Assembly: GCF_947495995.1 (NCBI RefSeq)
Contig: NZ_CANMAX010000002.1
Coordinates: 620,001-684,000 of the forward strand
DNA length: 64,000 nucleotides
Direction: 5' to 3'
Origin: an uncultured Tenacibaculum sp.
Lineage (GTDB): Bacteria > Bacteroidota > Bacteroidia > Flavobacteriales > Flavobacteriaceae
Shown: positions 56,144-64,000 of the stretch, piece by piece
Layout: each line of letters opens with the position of its first letter
How positions within the stretch are numbered: the stretch's first letter is position 1
Made by a program: the position numbers and the translations under genes
Notes under the pieces: generated by a model
Databases searched by the model: none
What the model saw: the letters and a program-made list of their open reading frames with translations, nothing else
Told to the model about the DNA's origin: nothing

Positions 56144-56326
56144 TCAGTTTATTAAGTAGGATTCTTCATCTGGATCCTCATCTGGGTCTTGCTCATCCTC
56201 TCCTCCAGTAGCTTTAATTTTTTCTTGTAATTCTAATTCTTGTATTTGTTCTTCTGTTGAACCTGTACATGAAGTAAATATGCTGCTCACTATAATCAAT
56301 GCGAATATTATTAAAATGTGTTTCAT
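56144..56326 (-). CDS. small acidic lipoprotein
   Basis: A 60-residue protein: a signal peptide with lipobox (IIVSSIFTSCTGSTEE), a Glu/Gln helix, and a very acidic tail (EDEQDPDEDPDEESYLIN). The function is unknown. The clear lipobox supports real coding despite the size. Confidence 0.6.
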   Translation of the reverse strand: MKHILIIFALIIVSSIFTSCTGSTEEQIQELELQEKIKATGGEDEQDPDEDPDEESYLIN

Positions 56327-56444
56327 AACAAAAATGGATTTTTAAAAATTTTAATTAACATTCAACCAAAAATAAATTTTTTGGACAAAAAACTATTAAA
56401 ATTCATTGCTCTTTATCTCGAAAAAGAAGGTTTATTATATGAAT

Positions 56445-56482
56445 AAAAAAAGCGGTTGAATTTAAATTCAACCGCTTTTTTT
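56445..56482 (-). terminator. Terminator of guaB
   Basis: A perfect palindrome centred at 56463/56464 (aaaaagcggttgaattt / aaattcaaccgcttttt) with flanking A- and T-runs. It lies 17 bases beyond the guaB stop. Confidence 0.88.
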
Positions 56483-56498
56483 CTATTGTAATATTATC

Positions 56499-57974
56499 TT
56501 ATCTCCTACTATAATTCGGAGCTTCTTTAGTAATAGTTACATCGTGTGGATGACTTTCGTTTATTCCACTTGAAGTAATTCTTACAAACTTTCCGTTCTC
56601 TTTTAATGTCTCAATATCTTTTGATCCACAATATCCCATACCAGCACGTAAACCTCCTACAAATTGGTGAATACTTTCATAAAGCTCACCTTTGTAAGGT
56701 ACTCTACCAACAATTCCTTCTGGAACTAATTTTTTAATATCATCTTCTACATCTTGGAAATAACGATCTTTAGAACCTTTTTTCATCGCTTCTACAGATC
56801 CCATTCCTCTATATGTTTTGAACTTTCTTCCGTCGTAAATAATAGTCTCTCCTGGACTTTCTTTTGTTCCTGCTAATAAAGATCCTAACATTACACAATC
56901 TGCTCCAGCTGCAATAGCTTTAGGAATATCTCCTGTGTAACGAATACCACCATCTGCTATAACTGGTACTCCTGTTCCTTTAATTGCTGCAGCTACTTCT
57001 AAAACTGCTGAAAATTGTGGAAAACCTACACCCGCAACAACTCTAGTTGTACAAATAGATCCAGGTCCAATTCCTACTTTTACAGCATCTGCTCCAGCTT
57101 CAACTAAATATTTAGCAGCTTCTGGTGTTGCAATATTTCCAACAACAACATCTAAGTTAGGAAACTTAGCTTTTACTTCTTTTAATACAGACACAACACC
57201 TTGCGTATGTCCGTGAGCTGTATCTATAATTACTGCATCTACACCTGCATTTACTAAAGCTTCTGCTCTTTCGACAGCGTCGGCAGTAACTCCTAAAGCA
57301 GCAGCCACTCTTAATCTTCCTAAACTATCTTTGTTTGCAATAGGTTTTTGAGTTGTTTTAGTGATATCTCTAAAAGTAATTAACCCTACTAAAATATCGT
57401 CATCATTAACTACTGGAAGTTTTTCAATTTTATTTTCTTGTAAAATTATTTCTGCTTCTTTTAATGAAGTTCCTTCAGCAACAGTAATTAAGTTTTCAGA
57501 TGTCATTACATCTGTAATCGATCTATCGTTATCTTTTTCAAAACGTAAATCTCTGTTAGTTACGATACCAACTAATTTATTTTCAGCATCAACAACTGGA
57601 ATTCCTCCAATTTTATGCTCTTTCATTGCTTGCTTTGCATCTAAAACAATCGCATCTAGAGGTAAAGTAATCGGATCGATAATCATACCGCTTTCCGCTC
57701 TTTTTACCTTTCTTACTTCTTGAGCTTGCTTCTCGATTGTCATATTTTTATGAAGCACACCAATACCACCTTCTCTTGCCATAGCAATTGCCATTGCACT
57801 TTCAGTAACTGTATCCATAGCAGCAGATACTATAGGCACATTAATTGTTATGTTTCTTGTAAATTTTGTTTGGATACTTACTTCTCTTGGAAGTACTTCT
57901 GAGTAAGCTGGAACTAATAATACGTCGTCGTATGTTAAACCTTCGCCTACGAATTTATTTTGGTGAGCATTCAT
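56499..57974 (-). CDS. guaB: IMP dehydrogenase
   Basis: Oxidises IMP to XMP with NAD, the committed step to GMP. At 491 residues it has normal length: a (beta-alpha)8 barrel ([21 protein letters not shown] start) interrupted by a CBS pair at about 95-205. The active-site loop [15 protein letters not shown] carries the catalytic Cys, and the flap contains [19 protein letters not shown]. It has a TATATTTG box about 40 bases upstream and its own terminator. Confidence 0.97.
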   Translation of the reverse strand: MNAHQNKFVGEGLTYDDVLLVPAYSEVLPREVSIQTKFTRNITINVPIVSAAMDTVTESAMAIAMAREGGIGVLHKNMTIEKQAQEVRKVKRAESGMIIDPITLPLDAIVLDAKQAMKEHKIGGIPVVDAENKLVGIVTNRDLRFEKDNDRSITDVMTSENLITVAEGTSLKEAEIILQENKIEKLPVVNDDDILVGLITFRDITKTTQKPIANKDSLGRLRVAAALGVTADAVERAEALVNAGVDAVIIDTAHGHTQGVVSVLKEVKAKFPNLDVVVGNIATPEAAKYLVEAGADAVKVGIGPGSICTTRVVAGVGFPQFSAVLEVAAAIKGTGVPVIADGGIRYTGDIPKAIAAGADCVMLGSLLAGTKESPGETIIYDGRKFKTYRGMGSVEAMKKGSKDRYFQDVEDDIKKLVPEGIVGRVPYKGELYESIHQFVGGLRAGMGYCGSKDIETLKENGKFVRITSSGINESHPHDVTITKEAPNYSRR

Positions 57975-58010
57975 ATTGCAATCAATATTATCTTGTCAAT
58001 TAATTGCATG

Positions 58011-58018
58011 CAAATATA
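58011..58018 (-). promoter_or_regulatory. guaB -7 promoter box
   Basis: Minus strand TATATTTG matches TAnnTTTG, 36 bases before the guaB ATG. No convincing -33 TTTG was found. Confidence 0.45.
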
Positions 58019-58234
58019 CTACTTTTATTGTAACATTTACTTTATGTTAACGTTAATGATTGTTTCTTCTGCTCAATAATTAAATACAAAACGTTTATTC
58101 TCAATATTCATACACTTAAGGAAAAAACTTCAGTTTTAAAGTAGTTATCAGGTAATTTAGTAGATGTGAATACTAAACGGCGCCACTTAGTCTCATAAAG
58201 ATAGAAGATTACTAACCCGATAACACAAAATAAC

Positions 58235-58642
58235 ATGGCTACTTTAAAAGAACCAAAATCACTACTAGATACAGCATATTTAACTAAAGGAACAATTGGA
58301 AATGTTGGAATGCCTGGAGCACCTATTGCACATTTTTCTCTTGTTGTTTCTCCTGAACAAGGAACTGTTTCTGGAATAGTAGAAATTACACAAGCTATTG
58401 ACAGACCTACAATTAAAGTTAATGTAGCTGGAAGATTACGTCATACTGGTTATGGAAATATAACTCAGATCGTAAGTTTAGACGGAGAATATGTAGTAAC
58501 TGTTCCACCACCAGCTATCGGTAGTTATTTAGAAAAGTTTAATGCATACTTAGATGTTGATAATTCTTGGAATGGAACTGGAGGATTTAGTTTTGGTTTT
58601 CAAAAAATTGAAAACGTTCCTGTAACATCTGCAAACAAATAA
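58235..58642 (+). CDS. DUF1842-like protein
   Basis: A 135-residue protein that fits DUF1842: LTKGTIGNVGMPGAPIAHFSLVVSP, followed by GTVSGIVEITQAIDRPTIKVNVAGRLRH and a Gly-rich beta end. It has no signal peptide. Beta-sheet structure is likely throughout. The family has no established function. It is convergent with the LytTR response regulator gene, sharing a terminator, and close to an unusual histidine kinase. Confidence 0.75.
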   Translation: MATLKEPKSLLDTAYLTKGTIGNVGMPGAPIAHFSLVVSPEQGTVSGIVEITQAIDRPTIKVNVAGRLRHTGYGNITQIVSLDGEYVVTVPPPAIGSYLEKFNAYLDVDNSWNGTGGFSFGFQKIENVPVTSANK

Positions 58643-58670
58643 AAAATATAATTTTAGGGGATTATAATTT

Positions 58671-58713
58671 AAAAGGTAATACATTGATTTATTTTCAAGT
58701 ATTACCTTTTTTT
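58671..58713. terminator. Bidirectional terminator between the DUF1842 and response regulator genes
   Basis: aaaaggtaatac (58671-58682) and gtattacctttt (58699-58710) form a 12-bp stem with a 16-base loop and T-runs outside. It starts 28 bases after the DUF1842 gene and is 6 bases from the convergent response regulator stop. Confidence 0.85.
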
Positions 58714-58715
58714 CA

Positions 58716-59459
58716 TTATCTGAAGATAGTATTATCTCTTATAAATGCATTTTTATATCGTTCACTAAAAGGAATCTTTTCTAGATTATTTAGAATTATC
58801 AAATTATCTTCTAGATAAATTTCTTTGATACTCTTTACATTTACTAAGTAATTCCTATGAACTTGCCTAAAGTTGTCGTTGTTCAACATTTCTTTCAATT
58901 TTACTAAAGATAACTTTACCAAATACCTTCCTTCACTACATTGTAAATTACAGTATTTCTCTTTTACATCAATAAAATTGATTGAATCGACATCAACTTT
59001 AACTACACTCCTTTTGTGTTTTATAAAAAGAAATTTCGGACTTAAAACTCCACTATCATCTCCAAAACTTATACTGTTATTTTGCTGATAACAAGATTCT
59101 ATAGCTAATTCTAAAGAATACAATAATTCTAATTTATTGTACGGCTTTAAAAGATACACCAATGGATTTGTCAGTTTAGCTTCATCAAAAACAGCTCTAC
59201 TTTGCATACTGGTTAAAAATAAAAAAGGAACATTTATACCTTCTTTATTTAACCGTTGCGCAAACTCAATTCCTTCTGGTTTTCCATCAATCATTATATC
59301 TAGAATGATGACATCGAAAAAACGATTTTTAATTTCACTTTCTGCTTCAGCTAAGTTTCTAACACGAGTAATTTCATAATCATGTTGATCCAAAAAATCG
59401 ATTAAATCTTGGGCTTCTTTATCTAAATCTTCTAGCAGTAGTAGTCGAAGGCTTTTCAT
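58716..59459 (-). CDS. LytTR-family response regulator
   Basis: A 247-residue protein. The receiver domain (about 1-120) has the acidic pair Glu10-Asp11, phospho-acceptor Asp54 in DVIILDIMIDG, FLFLTS and LKPYN. The LytTR DNA-binding domain (about 145-247) has FLFIKHKRSVVKVDVDSINFIDV and FRQVHRNYLVNVKSI. It lies 219 bases downstream of the TPR histidine kinase on the same strand and is its likely partner. Confidence 0.93.
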   Translation of the reverse strand: MKSLRLLLLEDLDKEAQDLIDFLDQHDYEITRVRNLAEAESEIKNRFFDVIILDIMIDGKPEGIEFAQRLNKEGINVPFLFLTSMQSRAVFDEAKLTNPLVYLLKPYNKLELLYSLELAIESCYQQNNSISFGDDSGVLSPKFLFIKHKRSVVKVDVDSINFIDVKEKYCNLQCSEGRYLVKLSLVKLKEMLNNDNFRQVHRNYLVNVKSIKEIYLEDNLIILNNLEKIPFSERYKNAFIRDNTIFR

Positions 59460-59678
59460 GTTAATGGTTGTTTAACCATAAAAGTATAAAAAAGTTGACA
59501 AGGTTTCGTTGTTTTAGGTTAGAACTTTCTCTTAAAAACGTTAAAACACTACCAAGCATACATAAAATCAATCAATTAATAACGAAAATGATTTTTCGTG
59601 ATTGTATTAAGTAATTAGATCATGATTTAATGCTTCTTTTAATTAAAAAATATTCAATTAAAAAAAGATAGCATTTAT

Positions 59679-61412
59679 CTATTCGTCAGCTATTGGTAAT
59701 TGTATCGTTACTTTTGTTCCCTTACCTACTTCACTATCAAAAGATAAAATCCCTTTATTTTTCTTAACTAAAGTTTGACATAAGATTAACCCAAGTCCCA
59801 CACCTTCAGAACGATCTATTTTATCAATACTTACACCTTTTAGAGCATTGATTTTTTCCAAACGATCTTTAGGAATTCCAATTCCTGTATCTTGAATAGA
59901 CACATAACTGTAATTTTCATTATCTACACCAATTTCTACGGTGATTTTACCTTCTCCGTTCATGTATTTTACTGCATTATCTAAAAGATTACGTAAAACA
60001 ATCTTTATAGACTCTCGATCTGCATTTACAATTGAATTTTGAATATAATTTGTAGAAATTTCTATAGCATTAGCTTCGATAAGATTTTCGTAATCATATA
60101 AAACATGTTCTACAATTGATTTTAAAGGATACGCTTTTTGCGCAAAAACCATTTGATTACTCTGTTCTAAAGACCAATGCAATACATTATTTAACAAATG
60201 ACTAGTACTTTCTGTAACTGTAATAGCTGTATTATTTGCTTCTTCAATCGCTTCTAAATTATTATCAGCGATATGTTTTTTCAATTGTTCATGCTGATAT
60301 TTAATTGTATTCATTGGAGAACGTAAATCGTGAGAAACAACAGAAAAAAGGTAGTTCTTGGTTTTGTTTGCAATAGCTAAATCTTCCTTTTGCTTAGTAA
60401 TTAAAGTATTTTGTTTTCTTAGTTTAGAATAGAAAAAGCCTAAAGCTCCAATAAATAAAAGTAAGCCAGAAGCTCCAAAAAGCAGTCCACGTTGAACTGC
60501 TTCTTTTTGCTTTATTTCAGCTTCTTGTATTGCGATCTCTTTATCCTTTTGAGCTACCATTAGTTTTTTGTTTCTATCTGCTAACTCTATAATTCGATCT
60601 CGATTCCAAATAGAATCTTTCCATTTATTATATTCCTGATAATATTCTACACTTTCTTTATAGCGTTTACGATTACGTTCAATAACTGCCATATTTTGGG
60701 CTGTTAATTGTTTTAACTCTACATCTGTAAAAATTTTAGCTAAATCATAAGCCTCTTTAAATAATGGGATTGCTTCACCATCTAAATACTGTTCATAATA
60801 TACATTCGCTAGATCTATTTTATATTTAATGTTAGATATAGTATCTTTTTTAGATAGTAGAGATAACTCTTTATCAAAAAATTCTCTAGCTTTTTTATAA
60901 TCTTTAAGATGCATATAGCATAATGCTAAATCATGATAACCGTTTATTTTAATTCTTTTTTCAGTATTTTGATTTTGGTCATTCCACTTCTTAAAATATA
61001 AAATAGCTTTACTATAATCTCTTAAATTGAGATGAGACCAACCTAATTTAAGTAATCTTAAATTATCAAAATCACTATCCTTAGACATCCTCTGAAAATT
61101 CAATAAAGCTTTTTTATAAAAACCTTTATTAATTGAACTTACACCTTGTATATAATTAACTATATCCTTTTCAAGGACAGTATTTACTTTTAGCAATAAA
61201 ACATCCGAATATACATATGAAGAATCAAATTCTTCTATTTTGTAAAAATCAATTAGTTTTTTAAAATCTGAATCTTTTGTAATACTGTATATTGAGTCTC
61301 TCTTGTAGTAAAAAAGCTCTAAATCTCCTTTAAGACTATTAGATGTTTCTTGTGAAAAAGAGTCTAATATTATTAGTAAAATAAATAAAACGAAAAGGAA
61401 TCTTTTTACCAC
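59679..61412 (-). CDS. TPR-containing sensor histidine kinase
   Basis: A 577-residue protein starting with GTG at 61412. A signal peptide (FLFVLFILLIILDSFSQ) precedes a periplasmic TPR region (about 60-275, e.g. YHDLALCYMHLKDYKKAREFF). A coiled segment, one membrane helix (about 308-330) and the kinase core follow. The H box is FSVVSHDLRSPMNTI, the N box LRNLLDNAVKYMNG, G1 DTGIGIPKDRL and G2 GVGLGLILCQTL. This architecture is usual for LytTR partners in Bacteroidota. It starts 2 bases after the 172-residue gene, so they form an operon. Confidence 0.92.
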   Translation of the reverse strand: MVKRFLFVLFILLIILDSFSQETSNSLKGDLELFYYKRDSIYSITKDSDFKKLIDFYKIEEFDSSYVYSDVLLLKVNTVLEKDIVNYIQGVSSINKGFYKKALLNFQRMSKDSDFDNLRLLKLGWSHLNLRDYSKAILYFKKWNDQNQNTEKRIKINGYHDLALCYMHLKDYKKAREFFDKELSLLSKKDTISNIKYKIDLANVYYEQYLDGEAIPLFKEAYDLAKIFTDVELKQLTAQNMAVIERNRKRYKESVEYYQEYNKWKDSIWNRDRIIELADRNKKLMVAQKDKEIAIQEAEIKQKEAVQRGLLFGASGLLLFIGALGFFYSKLRKQNTLITKQKEDLAIANKTKNYLFSVVSHDLRSPMNTIKYQHEQLKKHIADNNLEAIEEANNTAITVTESTSHLLNNVLHWSLEQSNQMVFAQKAYPLKSIVEHVLYDYENLIEANAIEISTNYIQNSIVNADRESIKIVLRNLLDNAVKYMNGEGKITVEIGVDNENYSYVSIQDTGIGIPKDRLEKINALKGVSIDKIDRSEGVGLGLILCQTLVKKNKGILSFDSEVGKGTKVTIQLPIADE

Positions 61413-61414
61413 TA

Positions 61415-61933
61415 CTATTCTTTAGGTTTTGAAGGTGCACTAATTGTTCCTCTACTTAACTCAGGATCTAAATCACCCTGAGCTAAAAATAATACCTCAA
61501 AACTACTTCCATCATTTACAGTATAGTCAAATTGTAATGCATATAAATTGCATTCATAAGAAGGTGATCCTTGAGCTTCAAAATCATAACAAACCGCAAA
61601 AGCACGAGTTGTAAACTGTGTACTCTCTGATTGTACCATATCTGCAGCTTCAATATCTTCAAAATTAGCTAAAACAACTGTGGCACTATTCACATCTCCA
61701 ACTAATGGAATTGCTTGTGTTGGTGTATAGCCTGAGTAATTTCCTTGACAAAATGCTGCAACAGATTTTGAAATTAAAGCTCCTGTTGGGATATAACATA
61801 AAGCATAAACTGAATAGTTGTTGTTACCGTTACTAAAAACAGTTACTGCAGGATAATTTGATTCTGGGTTGTAGTTTACTGTAGTGTTTAAATTAGTTAA
61901 CACTGGGTTTGCTCCTATTGTAATAGATGCCAT
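61415..61933 (-). CDS. hypothetical protein in operon with the histidine kinase
   Basis: A 172-residue protein, beta-rich, with no signal peptide. It begins MASITIGANPVLTNLNTTVNY and carries several Cys (ALCYIP, AFCQGNYSGY, AVCYDF, YECNLY), ending in a Pro/Lys tail (TISAPSKPKE). The family is not recognised. It lies 2 bases upstream of the kinase gene. The high expression cost of a small beta-protein next to its own kinase suggests it is an output or ligand-like component, but that is inference. Confidence 0.65.
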   Translation of the reverse strand: MASITIGANPVLTNLNTTVNYNPESNYPAVTVFSNGNNNYSVYALCYIPTGALISKSVAAFCQGNYSGYTPTQAIPLVGDVNSATVVLANFEDIEAADMVQSESTQFTTRAFAVCYDFEAQGSPSYECNLYALQFDYTVNDGSSFEVLFLAQGDLDPELSRGTISAPSKPKE

Positions 61934-62061
61934 AGTTTTTAAAAATTGTTTGATTAGAAAAACTAAATCTACAATAAAAATTGAAAAAAAAGCAATTTTT
62001 TATTCAATCTAATTGAAACAAAACAATATTATAACGTAAACTAAAGAATACTAATAAATTA

Positions 62062-62784
62062 TTAAGACACCTTATCGTATTTACTTTGCCAAATATACTT
62101 GTTGAAATTCTTTCCTAAAGAAACTCCCCATAATAAACTTAAACCTACAGCTCCTTTGAAATAGAACAGGAATAATACTATGAAATAACTGATTGAAGAA
62201 TGTTCTCTGAAGAAAAAAGTATGTGTTGCTATTGAAAACAAAAAGCATAAAGCTAATAATGTGAATATGAAATTATCTAAATCTTTTACAAACCAAAATT
62301 TTAATTTGCGTAAAGGATGTAAATCGTTACCCCATTTGTGAATTAAATAGTAATAATCATTACCCATTGGAGCAAAAAGCATAGGATCATCAGCTTTTTT
62401 AAGTCGGAATAATACAGAAGGTGCAATTATTTTAAAACCTTCTAGATTTGTATTATGTACTTTTTCTAGTTCGTGTATTTTTGTAATCGCTTCTTCAGGA
62501 AAATCTCCTTTGAAGAAAGAAGTATCTAAGAAACGTAATCTATAATCAATACAAATTTTCTTTATCTGACTGATATGAAAAATGGCATTAGAATCTACAT
62601 GATCTATATCAAATTGATTCAAATTAGTTGCATCACTTTCAGCTTCTAATTTTGACTTTGTAGCTTCTCTTGCTTTATCTAAATCTGCAAAGATTTCTTT
62701 AATCCAAAAATCTATAGCAAAATTCTTAAGCTCTTTATTTCTAGTTTTAAGTAATTTTTCTTGTAAATTAACCGGATGTAACAT
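62062..62784 (-). CDS. membrane protein, unknown function
   Basis: A 240-residue protein. The N-terminal two-thirds are cytosolic (MLHPVNLQEKLLKTRNKELKN, IDHVDSNAIFHISQIKKICID). Two membrane helices are at about 172-190 (FIFTLLALCFLFSIATHTFF) and 196-216 (SISYFIVLFLFYFKGAVGLSL). No family is recognised. It has no close operon partner. Confidence 0.65.
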   Translation of the reverse strand: MLHPVNLQEKLLKTRNKELKNFAIDFWIKEIFADLDKAREATKSKLEAESDATNLNQFDIDHVDSNAIFHISQIKKICIDYRLRFLDTSFFKGDFPEEAITKIHELEKVHNTNLEGFKIIAPSVLFRLKKADDPMLFAPMGNDYYYLIHKWGNDLHPLRKLKFWFVKDLDNFIFTLLALCFLFSIATHTFFFREHSSISYFIVLFLFYFKGAVGLSLLWGVSLGKNFNKYIWQSKYDKVS

Positions 62785-62819
62785 GATAACGCTCTATTTA
62801 CCATAAAAATACGACAAAA

Positions 62820-62848
62820 AAACCAGTATAATTACATACTGGTTTTTT
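62820..62848 (-). terminator. Terminator of the TonB-dependent receptor gene
   Basis: aaaccagtat (62820-62829) and atactggttt (62836-62845) form a 10-bp stem with a 6-base loop; T-runs lie on both sides. It is 32 bases beyond the receptor stop and could also act on readthrough in the other direction. Confidence 0.82.
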
Positions 62849-62880
62849 CGATTTTATTTTGAATAGTTCTAAATAGAAAC

Positions 62881-64000
62881 TTAGAATTTAAACTGTAAAG
62901 TTGTATACCAATTTCTTGGAGCTGAAGGAATAATTCCTGGTCCAGGATAACCTGTTGCTCTTCTTGTGAAGTAAACTTCGTCTAAAGCATTGTTCACTCC
63001 TACTTCTAATCTTAAAAATTTATACGAATACGATGCAGATAAATCTAAAATTCCGTAAGCAGGTATTGGTCCACGCACTGCATTAGAATTATCTGGCATA
63101 GCAGAGTTATTTGCATCATTAAATTGTTCAGATAAATACGAGTATTGCACACTTGTAGTAAAATCTTTGTATCCGAATTTTAATCCTGTTTTTAAATTTA
63201 AATCTGGTACAAACTCTACTTTATTTCCTTGAATATTATTTTCTCTAGAAGCTGTGTATTCAGAATTTATAAAAGAAGTATTGATAAACGTGTTTAAGCT
63301 ATAATCATTGGATAAATTGAAAACTTTCTTCAGATTTACATCTATAAGCGATTCTATTCCTAAAATCCTTGCTTCTCCTACGTTTGTTCTTAACTGTCCT
63401 ACTGTGTTTAAAGGTGGAATTGTAGTAGTGAAGTCACCAATTCTATTATTATAAAACAATGCGAAACCACTTAAATCATAAGAAATAAAACGATTAAAAT
63501 TTCCACGTGCTCCAAAATCAATAGTAAAACCTGTTTCGTCTTCTAAATTAGGATCAATAGCATTAGAAGGGTTTACAATATTTACATCAGAAAATGTAAT
63601 TGATCTATAATTCTGAGATACATTTCCGTAAATTTCTAAAGCATCATTTGGTTTGTAACTTAATCCTAAACCTAATAAAACAAATGAACGTTCTTTGGTT
63701 AAATTATCTGATTCTTCTACCGTTCCAATTGGATTTCCAGCTGCATCTGTATTTACACGCCTTCTAAAACCATTACTTCCTGTAACAATATGTTCGAAAC
63801 GGAAACCTGGAGTAATTGAAAACTTATCGTTTAAGTACAAAATATTCTCACCAAATACAGCGATATTTTCGTTTGGATTTTCAAAGTTTGATTGAAAAGT
63901 GAAATTAGGAAATTGATCTATAGCAGAACTAAAATTTGCATCACTTCCATCTGTTCCAGGTCCTTGAAAAGATGTATTACTAGCATTGTAATATTTAGCT
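62881..64000 (-). CDS. TonB-dependent receptor, C-terminal part (runs off the right edge)
   Basis: An outer-membrane TonB-dependent transporter, partial. The frame is open to base 64000 with no start, so about 370 C-terminal residues are seen. The beta-barrel pattern is clear: FSITPGFRFEHIVTG, RSFVLLGLGLSYKPNDALEIYGNVSQNYR, and the conserved C-terminal PRNWYTTLQFKF ending in Phe. The part LEVGVNNALDEVYFTRRATGYPGPGIIPSAPRNWY is the usual TonB-receptor end motif, seen in siderophore-type receptors such as FecA. The substrate cannot be told from the fragment. The N-terminal plug lies outside the window. Confidence 0.93.
   Translation of the reverse strand, partial: AKYYNASNTSFQGPGTDGSDANFSSAIDQFPNFTFQSNFENPNENIAVFGENILYLNDKFSITPGFRFEHIVTGSNGFRRRVNTDAAGNPIGTVEESDNLTKERSFVLLGLGLSYKPNDALEIYGNVSQNYRSITFSDVNIVNPSNAIDPNLEDETGFTIDFGARGNFNRFISYDLSGFALFYNNRIGDFTTTIPPLNTVGQLRTNVGEARILGIESLIDVNLKKVFNLSNDYSLNTFINTSFINSEYTASRENNIQGNKVEFVPDLNLKTGLKFGYKDFTTSVQYSYLSEQFNDANNSAMPDNSNAVRGPIPAYGILDLSASYSYKFLRLEVGVNNALDEVYFTRRATGYPGPGIIPSAPRNWYTTLQFKF

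Overview
The window reads as AT-rich chromosome from a marine Flavobacteriaceae bacterium (Bacteroidota), most like Tenacibaculum or a close relative. The evidence is a set of TAnnTTTG promoter boxes, a T9SS C-terminal sorting domain, a TonB-dependent receptor, an acidic-tagged surface lipoprotein, a bacillithiol-type YtxJ protein and GG-leader peptides. No rRNA, tRNA, CRISPR array, integrase or transposase was found.

Region 1 (1-9.6 kb, minus strand) is a histidine operon in the order hisG-hisD-hisC-hisB-hisH-hisA-hisF. It begins with an unannotated attenuator: an 18-residue leader peptide with six consecutive His codons, a Rho-independent terminator, and a competing antiterminator pairing. 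Unrelated genes sit between the his genes (DinB-like, SUKH, two small unknowns, and a receiver-like pair at the 3' end). hisI/hisIE is not in the window. Palindromic TGTCA...TGACA repeats occupy several gene junctions, and 21 nt of the same repeat is translated inside hisA.

Region 2 (9.6-16.4 kb) holds an ABC-F ATPase preceded by a 5' fragment of itself, with a hidden GG-leader peptide gene between the two. It is followed by a cysteine dioxygenase plus a GAD/CSAD-like decarboxylase (a likely hypotaurine route), divergent from a PutP-like sodium symporter. Region 3 (16.4-20.2 kb) carries tandem repeats and a lone 771-residue protein that appears to join a PD-(D/E)XK-like domain to a PIN-like domain, a candidate defence gene.

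Region 4 (20-45.7 kb) is mostly housekeeping: a methyltransferase, a triple-fasciclin lipoprotein, typA, fahA, a DEAH helicase, ytxJ, a secreted beta-helix/CBM6/T9SS protein, clpB, a serine hydrolase, a LytTR regulator, the RDD / SpoIIM-DUF4129-DUF4350-MoxR-DUF58 cluster, a TlpA-like protein and a MogA/MoaB-family protein. Region 5 (45.7-48.7 kb) is a small accessory stretch with a second GG-leader peptide, a degenerate ABC-ATPase, membrane proteins and a lipoprotein gene broken by an in-frame stop.

Region 6 (48.7-64 kb) has an MscS channel, DUF2834, parC, parE, guaB and small secreted proteins. It also has a TPR histidine kinase / LytTR response regulator locus beside a DUF1842-like gene, and the 3' part of a TonB-dependent receptor running off the right edge.
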